DNA from: Actinoplanes sp. TBRC 11911
Lineage (GTDB): Bacteria; Actinomycetota; Actinomycetes; Mycobacteriales; Micromonosporaceae
Length of the DNA: 64,000 nt
Direction: 5' to 3'
Assembly: GCF_012933445.1 (NCBI RefSeq)
Contig: NZ_JABBNC010000036.1
Coordinates: forward strand, 44,310 to 108,309
Below are positions 52,322 through 60,537 of the stretch, in pieces (within the stretch, counting starts at the first letter, position 1; the number at the start of each line of letters is the position of its first letter). The position numbers were made by a program, and so were the translations under genes. The notes beneath the pieces were generated by a model that made no database searches, was not told the origin of the DNA, and saw only the letters and a list, made by a program, of their open reading frames with translations.

Positions 52322-52846
52322 GTGCGTCGCTTAGTGAAGTCTCTTCTCGTCATGGCCCTCGCCGGTGCGGCCCTCATCGCTCTCGTCACGTTCGGCCACG
52401 CGGCCCTGGACCCGTGGTCGACGTCAATCACCGGGAAGCCGACGCTCACCGGTTACTGGGCGGCGACGGTGCCGTTCGGGCCGGGGCCGGAGCGTCAGGT
52501 CGCGTTCCACGTCACCTTCGAGGACGGCGACTGCTTCCGCTGCGTCGACGGGGACGCGAAAATCTGCGCCGCCGACTACAAGATGGACCAGACCTTCGAC
52601 GGGCACGTCAAGAACTACCACGGCACCGAGTTCGAGCTGAGCACCGCGCCCTACAACCTGGTGCCGGGCGTCCACCTCGGCGCGATGACCGGCACCTGGG
52701 CCGGCGGCGACGAGTTGAAAATCAGCATGGAGCCGCTGGTCGTCAACGCGGACCGCTCTTCGCACTCCGACGAGCAGCCGGACAAGCCGACGCCGTTCAC
52801 CATGCACCGCATCAGCAAGTCCGGCTTCAACGCCACCTGCCGCTAA
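52322..52846 (+). CDS. Exported or membrane-anchored hypothetical protein
   Basis: A 174-aa protein with an N-terminal signal anchor (VKSLLVMALAGAALIALVTFG) and an extracytoplasmic domain that contains LTGYWAATVPFGPGPERQVA and cysteines in DCFRCVDGDAKICAAD. The domain suggests a small beta-rich exported module; no family recognised. It starts at GTG 52322, and array 2 follows its stop. Confidence 0.7.
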   Translation: MRRLVKSLLVMALAGAALIALVTFGHAALDPWSTSITGKPTLTGYWAATVPFGPGPERQVAFHVTFEDGDCFRCVDGDAKICAADYKMDQTFDGHVKNYHGTEFELSTAPYNLVPGVHLGAMTGTWAGGDELKISMEPLVVNADRSSHSDEQPDKPTPFTMHRISKSGFNATCR

Positions 52847-52875
52847 ACCTGCTGATACCCGGGAGGGTGGCTGCG

Positions 52876-53289
52876 GTGTGGGGAACGGCACCCTTCCCGG
52901 CGTCGCGACTGCCCACACCTGGGTGGGGGTGGCTGCGGTGTGGGGAACGGCGCCCTTCTCGGCGTCGCGACTGCCCACACCGGGGTGGGGGTGGCCGCGG
53001 TGTGGGGAACGGCAACCTCCTCGGCGTCGCGACTGCCCACACCTGGGTGGGGTGGCTGCGGTGTGGGGAACGGCAACCTCCTCGGCGTCGCGACTGCCCA
53101 CACCTGGGTGGGGGTGGCTGCGGTGTGGGCAACCGCCACCTCCTCGGCGTCGCGACTGCCCACACCTGGGTGGGGGTGGCCGCGGTGTGGGCAACCGCAA
53201 CCTTCCCGGCGTCGCGACTGCCCACACCTGGGTGGGGTGGCTGCGGTGTGGGCAACCGCCACCTTCCCAGCGTCGCGACTGCCCACACC
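52876..53289. repeat. Palindromic tandem array, 7 units, 61-62-bp period (array 2)
   Basis: 44-bp elements start at 52876, 52938, 53000, 53061, 53123, 53185 and 53246. Each has left arm GGTGTGGG and right arm CCCACACC, the same arms and length as array 1 (4526-4755), with a different inner sequence (GGCGTCGCGACT conserved here). Units 1-4 have GTGTGGGGAACGGC, units 5-7 GTGTGGGCAACCGC, the latter extending the stem to ten pairs with TGCCCACACC. The array lies between two convergent genes. Confidence 0.95.
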
Positions 53290-53439
53290 CCGGGTGGGGC
53301 GGCCACTGCGGGGAGCTGGGACCTGCCGGGCCCAGCGGCGTCGCCTCGCACGGGGACTCCCGCCCGACGGAACCAGCTGAACAGTTACCGAATGTGACGG
53401 GGGATTCTCGCATAGTGGGACGGAGGAGGTGTCGAGGGC

Positions 53440-54753
53440 TCAGCGTAGGACGACCCGATAGATGGCGCCGGCGAAGTCGTCGCTCACGTAAAGCGCGCCG
53501 TCCGGCCCCCGCACCGCCATCACCGGCCGGCCCCAGCGCGAACCGTCGGCATTCTGGAAGCCGGTCAGCAACGTCTGCTGCGGCCCCAGCGTACCGTCGC
53601 GCCACGCGAAGAAAGACACCTCCGGCGGCCGCGGCGGCTTACGGTTCCACGAGCCGTGAATGCCGACTAAAGCCCCATTCCCGTACGCCCCGGGGAGCCC
53701 CGTGACAAAGCTCAGCCCGAGCGGTGCCGAATGCGCGCCCATCCCTTGTTCGACCGGTTTGAGCGCGGCACAGTCGAGCTTCGACCCGTCCGCGTTGTTC
53801 TGGAAGTCGCGCACGAACGGCGCGCCCGGCCGATCCGGATTGCAGTACGGCCACCCGAGATCGCGGCCCTCGGTGAGCCGTGCGAGGGGTTCCAGCGGAT
53901 GGTCGTTCACGTATGACTGCATCACCTTGCCCTGATCCGCCTTCCCGTCGCCGTCGTAGTCGTCGTCGTTCGGGTAGGCGACGTTGTCCCGGTTGTTCAC
54001 CGCCGTCCACACCCCGCCGTCGGGGTCGATCGCCAGGCCGGTGCCGTTGCGGACCCCGCGCGCGAACACGGCCGGCTTCCCGCCGCCGGCCGGCATCCGC
54101 AGGATCGCCGCGCGTTCCGGATCGGCGTCGCGGTCCTCGACCGACACGTTGCCGCTCGACCCGATCGAGAAGTAGAGCTCGCCGCCCTTACCGACCGCGA
54201 CGCTCTTCAACGCGTGCGCGTAGGCGCCGCCCAGCTCCGGGCTCTTCGCGTCGGGCAGGCCGGCCGCGACGACCCGCCTGCCGGAGACGGCCCCCGAGGC
54301 GTACGTGAAGCTGTCGATCTGATTGCTCTCGGCAACATAGAGCGTGTTGCCGTGGAAGGCGAGCCCGTGCGGCTGGGTCAGCCCCTCGGTCAACGTGCTC
54401 TGCTCGGGTGCGGCGTCGCCCCGCGGGGTCAGCGTGATCACGTCACCGAACCCGGGGCGGGACACCAGCAGCCGCCCGTCCGCGGTCCAGGCCAGCAGGC
54501 GGGCCTTGGGCACACGCGCCCAGACGCTTACCGTCCAGCCCTTCGGCGCGGACAGCCGCCGCGTCTTGTCGAACGGCTCGGCATCGGTGCCGGGCAGCGC
54601 GTGCACCTCGGTCGTGGTGAGGCCGGTCGCGCCCGGGGCGGATGTGGCGGGGACGCCCGCGGCCGGGGCGGGGGCTGCCGGCGACGAAGAGGTACACGCA
54701 GCCGCGCTCAAAACCACGCCGAGGGCCAGCGCCGTACGTGCGACGGTCTTCAT
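53440..54753 (-). CDS. PQQ-type glucose/sorbosone dehydrogenase-family lipoprotein
   Basis: A 437-aa exported lipoprotein (LALGVVLSAAAC lipobox, Ser/Pro/Ala linker) with a six-bladed beta-propeller of the GSDH/YliI type: LTQPHGLAFHGNTLYVAESN, GGELYFSIGSSGN, RGVRNGTGLAIDPDGGVWTA, DLGWPYCNPD and RGPDGALYVSDDFAGAIYRV. Likely oxidises sugars or related substrates at the cell surface; cofactor not provable. ATG 54753 is chosen because the signal peptide starts there. Confidence 0.9.
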   Translation of the reverse strand: MKTVARTALALGVVLSAAACTSSSPAAPAPAAGVPATSAPGATGLTTTEVHALPGTDAEPFDKTRRLSAPKGWTVSVWARVPKARLLAWTADGRLLVSRPGFGDVITLTPRGDAAPEQSTLTEGLTQPHGLAFHGNTLYVAESNQIDSFTYASGAVSGRRVVAAGLPDAKSPELGGAYAHALKSVAVGKGGELYFSIGSSGNVSVEDRDADPERAAILRMPAGGGKPAVFARGVRNGTGLAIDPDGGVWTAVNNRDNVAYPNDDDYDGDGKADQGKVMQSYVNDHPLEPLARLTEGRDLGWPYCNPDRPGAPFVRDFQNNADGSKLDCAALKPVEQGMGAHSAPLGLSFVTGLPGAYGNGALVGIHGSWNRKPPRPPEVSFFAWRDGTLGPQQTLLTGFQNADGSRWGRPVMAVRGPDGALYVSDDFAGAIYRVVLR

Positions 54754-54849
54754 GCTGAATGTCTGTACCCAGTCGCCGACCGGCGCGCAACCCGACACGG
54801 CATTACGCTCGCCGGAAAGAGAAGGCGACAAGACGGAAGGAGCCCGGCA

Positions 54850-55347
54850 GTGCGGCCGAGCGAGATCACCGAAGTCCTGAACCGCCCGATAAGCCAGGAG
54901 CTGCTGAACCGCGACCTGACCCGGCTGGCCTACATCGCCCCGGACGGCACACCTCGGTGCATTCCGATCGGATTCAGCTGGACCGGGTCGACGCTCGTGA
55001 TGTGCAGCCCGGCGAACGCCGCGAAGATCCGCGCCTTACGGGCCAACCCGGCGGTCTCGCTGACGATCGACACCGAGGACCATCCGCCGCGCATCCTGCT
55101 GATCCGCGGCAGCGCCGAGCTCGACTGGTGCGACGGCATCCCGGACGAGTTCCTGCAGATCAACGGCAGCTACCGGATGACCGCCGAACAGCGGGTCGGG
55201 TGGGAGGCGGAAGTCCGCTCGCTCTACCCCGGCATGTTCCGGATCGTGGTGGAACCGACGTGGGCCAAGCTGATCGACTTCGAGACCACGCTGCCGAGCG
55301 CGGTCGAGGAACTCGTCCGGGAACGCGAAGCCCGGCAGGGCGCCTGA
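54850..55347 (+). CDS. Pyridoxamine 5'-phosphate oxidase-like flavin/F420 protein
   Basis: A 165-aa split-barrel protein: LTRLAYIAPDGTPRCIPIGF, NAAKIRALRANPAVSLTIDT and a C-terminal IVVEPTWAKLIDFET are typical of the PNPOx/FDOR superfamily, which in actinomycetes often use FMN or F420. GTG 54850 follows GGAAGGAG. Substrate unknown. Confidence 0.88.
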   Translation: MRPSEITEVLNRPISQELLNRDLTRLAYIAPDGTPRCIPIGFSWTGSTLVMCSPANAAKIRALRANPAVSLTIDTEDHPPRILLIRGSAELDWCDGIPDEFLQINGSYRMTAEQRVGWEAEVRSLYPGMFRIVVEPTWAKLIDFETTLPSAVEELVREREARQGA

Positions 55348-55357
55348 TCGAACGAAA

Positions 55358-55382
55358 GCCCCGGGCCACGAAGGCCCGGGGC
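55358..55382. terminator. Bidirectional terminator
   Basis: GCCCCGGGCC-acgaa-GGCCCGGGGC, a perfect 10-bp stem between two convergent genes, eight bases before the permease stop. Confidence 0.9.
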
Positions 55383-55390
55383 AGCTCGCC

Positions 55391-57289
55391 TCATTCGGTG
55401 GCGCCGAGCAGCAGCACCGGCCGCCGGCGGGTCGCCGAGAGCGAGGTCAGCAGGCTCGTCACGGACGTGACCAGCAGCGCCACCGCGATCACCGCAGCGA
55501 CCAGGGTCCACGGGATGTCCAGCGTCCCCTTGCCCACCACCGCCGTGGTCGTGGTCAGGACGGTGGCCATCGTCGCGCCCGCCGCCACCCCGCCCAGCAC
55601 CAGACCGGCCACCGTCACCGCGAACGACTCCCGCAGCGCGGACCGCACCACCTGACCGCGTGTCAGGCCGGTCACCCGCGCCTCGGCGAATTCGCGCCGC
55701 CGGGCCGCCGCCCCGATCACCACCGAGTTGATCACGCCGATCAGGGCGTAGAGGCCGCCGAGCCCCATGATCACGAGCAGGATCTTGTCGCTGGTCGAGT
55801 TGCGGTCCTTCGCGTCGGCCCGCAGCCAGGCGTCCGCCGTGGACACCTCGCCGACGCGGGCCAGCGCGGCCCGGACCGCGGGCGGGTCGGCGTCGCCGGC
55901 CAGCGAGACGAACGACTGCGTGGGCGCCGATGCCAGCATGGCGGCCGGAACCACGCCGGGCGCGAGCAGCACGTTCGGGCCGCCGCTCATCGTCGCGGGC
56001 ACGCCCGCCACCACCGGGATCTCGCCCAGGTCCAGGCCCGGCAGCCGAAGACGAATCGTCCCGCGCGAGGGCACATCGCCGCCCGGCCCGGCCGCGACCG
56101 CCCGGCCCCGCAACGCGGTGAGCGCGTCGCCGGCGGAGTGCGCCGCCGCGTAGGCGGCCGGGTCGATCACCATGGCCATCGCCGACTCGGACTCCTGGTC
56201 CTCGCCGCTGCCGGTGGTGACCGTCGCCGGGATCGCCGTCTCGGTCGACACGGCCGCGACCCCCGGCACCGACCTGATCCGGTCACCGACCGGCCCGGGT
56301 GCCTCGACCACCAGGTCGGCGCGGGTCTGGGCGCGCATCTGGTCGGCCCCGGCCGTGGTGAACGAGGCACCCGCCGCGGCGTTGCCGATCACCAGCCCGG
56401 CCAGCACGATCAGCGGCGCGGCCACGGACGCGCTGCGCCGCCGGGCGTCGGCCAGGTTGGCCCGGGCCAGCGAGCCGGTCACGCCGCCGGCCGGGATCAG
56501 CCGGCCCAGCAGCGGCACGAGCAGCGGGCTGAACGCGGCCACCGCGGCCGCGGCCGGCATCGCCACGTTCATCGCCATCGCGACCCCGCCGCTGACCCCG
56601 CCGTGCGGCGCCACGATGATCAGTGCGAGCGCGCCGCCCAGGAAGATCAGGCCGAAGATCCAGCGGCTCACCGTCATCACGCGGGCGGCGGCGCCGGTCT
56701 CGCGCAGCGCTTCCAGCGGCCGTACCCGCGACCCGCGCCGCGCGGCGACGAGCACCCCGGCGACGGCGAGCGCGAGCCCCGTTCCGAAGGAGACACCGAG
56801 GATCCACAGCCGCCACTGGCCCTCGAAGTCGGCCGGCATGAACTCCATCCGGCGCAGCAGCCACCCCTGCAGGTTCATCACGGCGACGCCGGCCGGGATG
56901 CCGGCGGCCGCACCGAGGAAGCCGAGCAGCAACGCCTCGCCGAGCAGCAGCCGGCGCAGCTGGCCGCGACTACCACCGACCAGCCGCAGCAGCGCCAGGT
57001 CGCGGCGGCGCTGGTCGACCGTGAACGCGAACGTCGAGCTGATGATGAAACCGGCCAGGAAGGTGGCGATGCCCAGGATGACGCCGAGCATCGACACCGC
57101 CGCGACGGCATTGTCCGAGGCGGCCATCCGGGCGGCCTCGCTCCAACCGGCCGGCGGGTCGTAGGTGGCCGCGGAGATCAGCAGAAGTAGCGAGGACTGC
57201 ACCAGCGCGACGCCCAGCGCCACCGAGAGGAACGCGCCCGCGAACAGCGGCCAGCGCTCGGCCAGACCGGCCCGGCTCATGCCCATCAT
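55391..57289 (-). CDS. ABC transporter permease, FtsX-like (MacB/LolC type)
   Basis: A 632-aa membrane protein with about ten hydrophobic helices in two FtsX-like halves and a periplasmic domain (~residues 300-480, containing SVPGVAAVSTETAIPATVTT). QRRRDLALLRLVGGSRGQLRR is the typical cytoplasmic coupling region after the first FtsX core, and RREFAEARVTGLTRGQVVR its counterpart in the second half. It follows its ATPase with a one-base gap. Substrate unknown; such pairs export lipids, peptides or antibiotics. Confidence 0.92.
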   Translation of the reverse strand: MMGMSRAGLAERWPLFAGAFLSVALGVALVQSSLLLLISAATYDPPAGWSEAARMAASDNAVAAVSMLGVILGIATFLAGFIISSTFAFTVDQRRRDLALLRLVGGSRGQLRRLLLGEALLLGFLGAAAGIPAGVAVMNLQGWLLRRMEFMPADFEGQWRLWILGVSFGTGLALAVAGVLVAARRGSRVRPLEALRETGAAARVMTVSRWIFGLIFLGGALALIIVAPHGGVSGGVAMAMNVAMPAAAAVAAFSPLLVPLLGRLIPAGGVTGSLARANLADARRRSASVAAPLIVLAGLVIGNAAAGASFTTAGADQMRAQTRADLVVEAPGPVGDRIRSVPGVAAVSTETAIPATVTTGSGEDQESESAMAMVIDPAAYAAAHSAGDALTALRGRAVAAGPGGDVPSRGTIRLRLPGLDLGEIPVVAGVPATMSGGPNVLLAPGVVPAAMLASAPTQSFVSLAGDADPPAVRAALARVGEVSTADAWLRADAKDRNSTSDKILLVIMGLGGLYALIGVINSVVIGAAARRREFAEARVTGLTRGQVVRSALRESFAVTVAGLVLGGVAAGATMATVLTTTTAVVGKGTLDIPWTLVAAVIAVALLVTSVTSLLTSLSATRRRPVLLLGATE

Positions 57290-57290
57290 G

Positions 57291-58040
57291 TCAACGCTCC
57301 CAAGCGGCTAGGCGGTCCGCGACCTCGCGCGGGCCGGCACCGGTCACGTGGTCGACGACCCGGCCGTCGCGGAGGAAGACCACCGCGTCGGCGCGGGCGG
57401 CGGCACCCGGATCGTGGGTCACCATCACGATGCTCTGGCCGGCGTCGGCCATCTCCCGCATCAGATCGAGCACCGTCCGGGCGGCGGTGGAGTCCAGCGC
57501 ACCGGTCGGTTCGTCGGCGAACAGCACCTCGGGCCGGGTCACCATGGCCCGCGCGATCGCCACCCGCTGCTGCTGGCCGCCGGACAGCTCGCGCGGGCGG
57601 TGCCGGGCGCGATCGGCCAGCCCCACCCGGGCCAGCGTCGCGCGCACCTCGGCCGGCTTGGGCCGCTGGCCGGCCAGGCGCAGCGGCAGTGCCACGTTGC
57701 GCTCGGCGGAGAGCGACCCGATCAGGTTGAAACTCTGGAAGACAAAGCCGATCCGCGTACGCCTCAAGGCCGTGAGCTCGGCGTCGGAAGCCGAGGTGAT
57801 GTCGTTGTCCCCGACGATCACCTGCCCCGAATCCACCTTTTCCAGCCCCGCGGCGCAGTGCAGCAGCGTCGATTTGCCGGAGCCGGAGGGGCCCATGACG
57901 GCCGTCCAGCCGCCGCGCGGGAACTCCAGCGAGACGTTGTCGACGGCCCGTACGGCGGCCGCCCCCCGGCCGTAGACGCGACTGACGCCGCGCAGTGTCA
58001 CAGCCGCATTTACCCTGGTCACCGTGTCTGTTGTTGGCAT
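57291..58040 (-). CDS. ABC transporter ATP-binding protein (LolD/MacB type)
   Basis: A 249-aa ATPase with Walker A GPSGSGKSTLLHC, Q-loop FQSFNLIGSLSAERN, signature ELSGGQQQRVAIARAM, Walker B VLFADEPTGALDS and THDPG. Partner of the FtsX-like permease downstream. The ATG at 58040 follows a leaderless-type -10. Confidence 0.95.
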   Translation of the reverse strand: MPTTDTVTRVNAAVTLRGVSRVYGRGAAAVRAVDNVSLEFPRGGWTAVMGPSGSGKSTLLHCAAGLEKVDSGQVIVGDNDITSASDAELTALRRTRIGFVFQSFNLIGSLSAERNVALPLRLAGQRPKPAEVRATLARVGLADRARHRPRELSGGQQQRVAIARAMVTRPEVLFADEPTGALDSTAARTVLDLMREMADAGQSIVMVTHDPGAAARADAVVFLRDGRVVDHVTGAGPREVADRLAAWER

Positions 58041-58046
58041 GCTTCG

Positions 58047-58052
58047 ACGGTA
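58047..58052 (-). promoter_or_regulatory. Leaderless-type -10 for the ABC exporter
   Basis: On the minus strand TACCGT is followed by six bases and ATG 58040. Confidence 0.45.
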
Positions 58053-58122
58053 TGCAAGCCATCGGCCGGTGTCGCTGCGGCTGTCACCCCGGAATCGGTA
58101 GGGCTAGCCCCACCAAAAGCCC

Positions 58123-58128
58123 TACGCT
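58123..58128 (+). promoter_or_regulatory. Leaderless-type -10
   Basis: TACGCT followed by six bases and ATG 58135. Confidence 0.5.
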
Positions 58129-58134
58129 GCACAG

Positions 58135-58602
58135 ATGGCGAAGCATCGGCGATGGCCGTGGGTGGCCGGGGTGATCGTGCTGGTCGCCGTGGCAGGCGCG
58201 GTCGCGGTCGTGTTCATCCGCGACCCGCTGCTGCTTCCCGGGCGCCACGACGTCGAGGTGTTCGCCGTGAACGACGAGATCTCCAGCGAGGTGGACAAGC
58301 CGCCCGGCTGGTTCGGGCGCACGCTCGGCCTGTGCGACGCGGACACCCGCTACGCCGAGCTCGACGGCCGGCACCTGTGCCTGGTGCTCAGCGGCCCGCT
58401 CGGCACCGTGCGCGCGGCTCGCCGGGACGGGAAGATCACGCTCGGCGCGGACCAGGTGACCAAGCTGCGGCGGCTGGCGGCGCGGGACACCGGTACCCCG
58501 AGGGCGACGACCCGGCTCGTCCTGATGGCGGCCAAGCCGGCCGCGCTGATCCCGGTGACCGACCTGGCCACCGGGAGCCCGATGAGCGTAGCGGCGCTTT
58601 AG
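58135..58602 (+). CDS. Membrane-anchored hypothetical protein
   Basis: A 155-aa protein with one N-terminal transmembrane helix (WVAGVIVLVAVAGAVAVVFI) and a short extracytoplasmic domain with two cysteines (LGLCDAD, HLCLVLS). No family recognised. Its 3' end overlaps the converging LLM oxidoreductase gene by four bases. Confidence 0.72.
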   Translation: MAKHRRWPWVAGVIVLVAVAGAVAVVFIRDPLLLPGRHDVEVFAVNDEISSEVDKPPGWFGRTLGLCDADTRYAELDGRHLCLVLSGPLGTVRAARRDGKITLGADQVTKLRRLAARDTGTPRATTRLVLMAAKPAALIPVTDLATGSPMSVAAL

Positions 58603-59612
58603 CTCGCCGGTGACCAGCCGAGCGCCGGGCCCAGCTTCGTCGCCATGTCGGTGAGGATCTGGACGTAATCCGCGTGCTCGAAGCTGAACGGCAGCGCGAA
58701 CGCCACCTCGTCGATCTCCTGGAACGCGGCGTGCTCGCGCAACCGGTCGGCGATCTCCGCCGAGCTGCCCACGTAGTCGACCGAGAACAGCATCTTCGCC
58801 GGTCCCTGCGGTTCTGCCGTACGGGGGGTGCGCTTCTCGGCGTACGCGAGATATCTGTCGATCTGTTCCGGGCCGGCCGAGTCGGTCGGGATGACCACGA
58901 GGCCCTGCGAGACGCGGGCGTTCTCGCCGTCCGGGTGATGGTCGCGAAAGGTGCGGATGTGCGAGAGCTGGATCTCCGCGAACGTCCCCGCCTCCTCGGC
59001 CTTCACCACGTTGCTGGTCAGGAAGTTCATGCCGTGTTCGCCGGCCCACTGCGCCGACCGCAGGCTGCCCCCGCCGTACCAGAGGCGGCTGCTCAGCCCG
59101 GGCGAGTGCGGCTCGACCCGGTCGGAGTAGACCTCGACGATCCCCTCGGCACCGCTGAAGTCGGTGGCGGTCTCGCCTCGGACGAAGCCGAGCAGACGCT
59201 CGAGCCGGTGGTAGGAAAGGTCCTCGACGTCCGCGGTGTCCGGGTAGAGCGCCTCCTTGACGCGGTCCCAGTTCATCGGCGGGCCGGCGCTCACGCCCGG
59301 ATTGAGCCGGCCGCCGGACAGGATGTCGACGGTGGCCAGGTCCTCGGCGAGGCGCAGCGGGTTCTCCCAGCCGAGCGGGATGACCGCGGTGCCCAGCTCG
59401 ATGCGGCGGGTGCGTTGCGTCGCCGCCGCCAGCAGCGCGACCGGCGACGAGATGCCGTACTGCAGGTGCCGGTGACGCACCCAGGCGCTGTCGAAGCCCA
59501 GTTCCTCGCCGAGCTGGATGACCTCCAGGGTCGACTCGTGGCCCGGACCGGGGTCGGCGGGGTCGAAGTTGCCGATGGTCAGGAAACCGAGCTTGCGCAA
59601 TGATCGCGACAT
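58599..59612 (-). CDS. LLM-class flavin-dependent oxidoreductase (luciferase-like)
   Basis: A 337-aa TIM-barrel monooxygenase of the bacterial luciferase/F420 family: LEVIQLGEELGFDSAWVRHR, SPVALLAAATQRTRRIELGT, LAEDLATVDILSGGRLNPGV and the GGGS loop in RLWYGGGSLRSAQWAGEHGM are diagnostic. Cofactor (FMN or F420) and substrate unknown. Start ATG 59612. Confidence 0.93.
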   Translation of the reverse strand: MSRSLRKLGFLTIGNFDPADPGPGHESTLEVIQLGEELGFDSAWVRHRHLQYGISSPVALLAAATQRTRRIELGTAVIPLGWENPLRLAEDLATVDILSGGRLNPGVSAGPPMNWDRVKEALYPDTADVEDLSYHRLERLLGFVRGETATDFSGAEGIVEVYSDRVEPHSPGLSSRLWYGGGSLRSAQWAGEHGMNFLTSNVVKAEEAGTFAEIQLSHIRTFRDHHPDGENARVSQGLVVIPTDSAGPEQIDRYLAYAEKRTPRTAEPQGPAKMLFSVDYVGSSAEIADRLREHAAFQEIDEVAFALPFSFEHADYVQILTDMATKLGPALGWSPAS

Positions 59613-59650
59613 GGATCTAGCCTGTCATGAGGGTGGGGATCTAGCCTGTC
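59613..59650. repeat. 14-bp direct repeat carrying divergent -10 elements
   Basis: GGATCTAGCCTGTC occurs at 59613-59626 and 59637-59650. On the plus strand the second copy supplies TAGCCT (59642-59647) seven bases before ATG 59655; on the minus strand the first supplies CAGGCT (59619-59624) six bases before ATG 59612. The shared promoter core appears to be duplicated for both genes. Confidence 0.6.
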
Positions 59651-59654
59651 GGCA

Positions 59655-60128
59655 ATGGGTGCACTCGAGGAAGTGAACTTTCCGTCCGGCAACCCGGACG
59701 AGCTGGAGCTGTTCCTCTCCTGGCTAGCCTTCCTGCGTGGTGCGGTTCTGCGCAAAGCGATGGGCGTCACAGACGAGCAGGCCCGGTGGCAGCCGGACGG
59801 CAAACTGCTCCCGCTGGTCGGCATCGTGCACCACCTGACCAACGTCGAACGCCGCTGGATCGACGGCGCGATGCTGGGCGAACCCACCCACAAAGACCCG
59901 GACGAATATCGACCGGACCTGCCGATCACCCTGGCGATCGAGGTCTATCGCGCCCGCGCCGAGGCCACCGATGCAGCCGTACGCCGGATGGCCGTGATCA
60001 CCACGCGCACGCTGGACGAGACCGCGGACCTCAGGTTCGTCCTGCTCCACCTGATCAACGAGACGGCCCGGCACGCGGGGCACGCGGACGCGGTCCGGGA
60101 GCTGCTGGACGGCACGGTCGGCGAGTGA
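59655..60128 (+). CDS. DinB/DUF664-family protein
   Basis: A 157-aa four-helix-bundle protein of the DinB/mycothiol-dependent superfamily. FLSWLAFLRGAVLRKAMGVT, LPLVGIVHHLTNVERRWIDG (first His ligand) and HLINETARHAGHADAVRELL (HxxxH-type ligands) indicate a metal site; members are putative thiol transferases. It is leaderless by promoter spacing and followed by a MerR gene. Confidence 0.9.
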   Translation: MGALEEVNFPSGNPDELELFLSWLAFLRGAVLRKAMGVTDEQARWQPDGKLLPLVGIVHHLTNVERRWIDGAMLGEPTHKDPDEYRPDLPITLAIEVYRARAEATDAAVRRMAVITTRTLDETADLRFVLLHLINETARHAGHADAVRELLDGTVGE

Positions 60129-60136
60129 GGGAACGT

Positions 60137-60493
60137 ATGCCCAGCTATACGCCCGGACAGGTCGTCGAGAAGACCGGCTTCAGCCTGGACACGTTGCGCT
60201 ACTACGAGCGGATCGGGCTGCTCGACGGGGTGGCCCGCACGTCCGGCGGGCGCCGGCAGTACGGCGAGGACGACATCGGCTGGCTCGAACTGCTGCGCTG
60301 CCTGCGCGAGACCGGCATGCCGATCGCCCGGATGCTGCAGTTCGCCGAGTTGTGCCGGGACGACGAGACCATCGCCGACCGGATCGGCCTGCTGGAGGAG
60401 CACGACCGCGAGGTCGAGCAGCGGATCGCTGAGCTGGAGGCGCAGCGGGAGCACATCCGGGGCAAGATCGCCTACTACCGATCGGTTTACTAG
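60137..60493 (+). CDS. MerR-family transcriptional regulator
   Basis: A 118-aa activator/repressor with the winged HTH YTPGQVVEKTGFSLDTLRYY, ERIGLL, RRQYGEDDIGWLELLRCLRE and a C-terminal coiled coil (EEHDREVEQRIAELEAQREH). No metal-binding cysteines cluster, so a small-molecule or redox sensor is more likely than a metal sensor. ATG 60137 follows GAGGGAA. Confidence 0.92.
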   Translation: MPSYTPGQVVEKTGFSLDTLRYYERIGLLDGVARTSGGRRQYGEDDIGWLELLRCLRETGMPIARMLQFAELCRDDETIADRIGLLEEHDREVEQRIAELEAQREHIRGKIAYYRSVY

Positions 60494-60537
60494 GCGGGCT
60501 TCCGGCCTTCCCGATCTTCCCGCCCTTTCCGGCCTTT

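Noticed and set aside
52827..53380. Repeat-encoded frames (WAVATP..., VGVAAVWG...) over array 2
   Set aside because: Read straight through the 62-bp repeats in several frames on both strands; no independent sequence.
54214..54849. Upstream extension of the PNPOx-like frame
   Set aside because: It is antisense to the sugar dehydrogenase gene; GTG 54850 has a good ribosome-binding site and starts the conserved domain.
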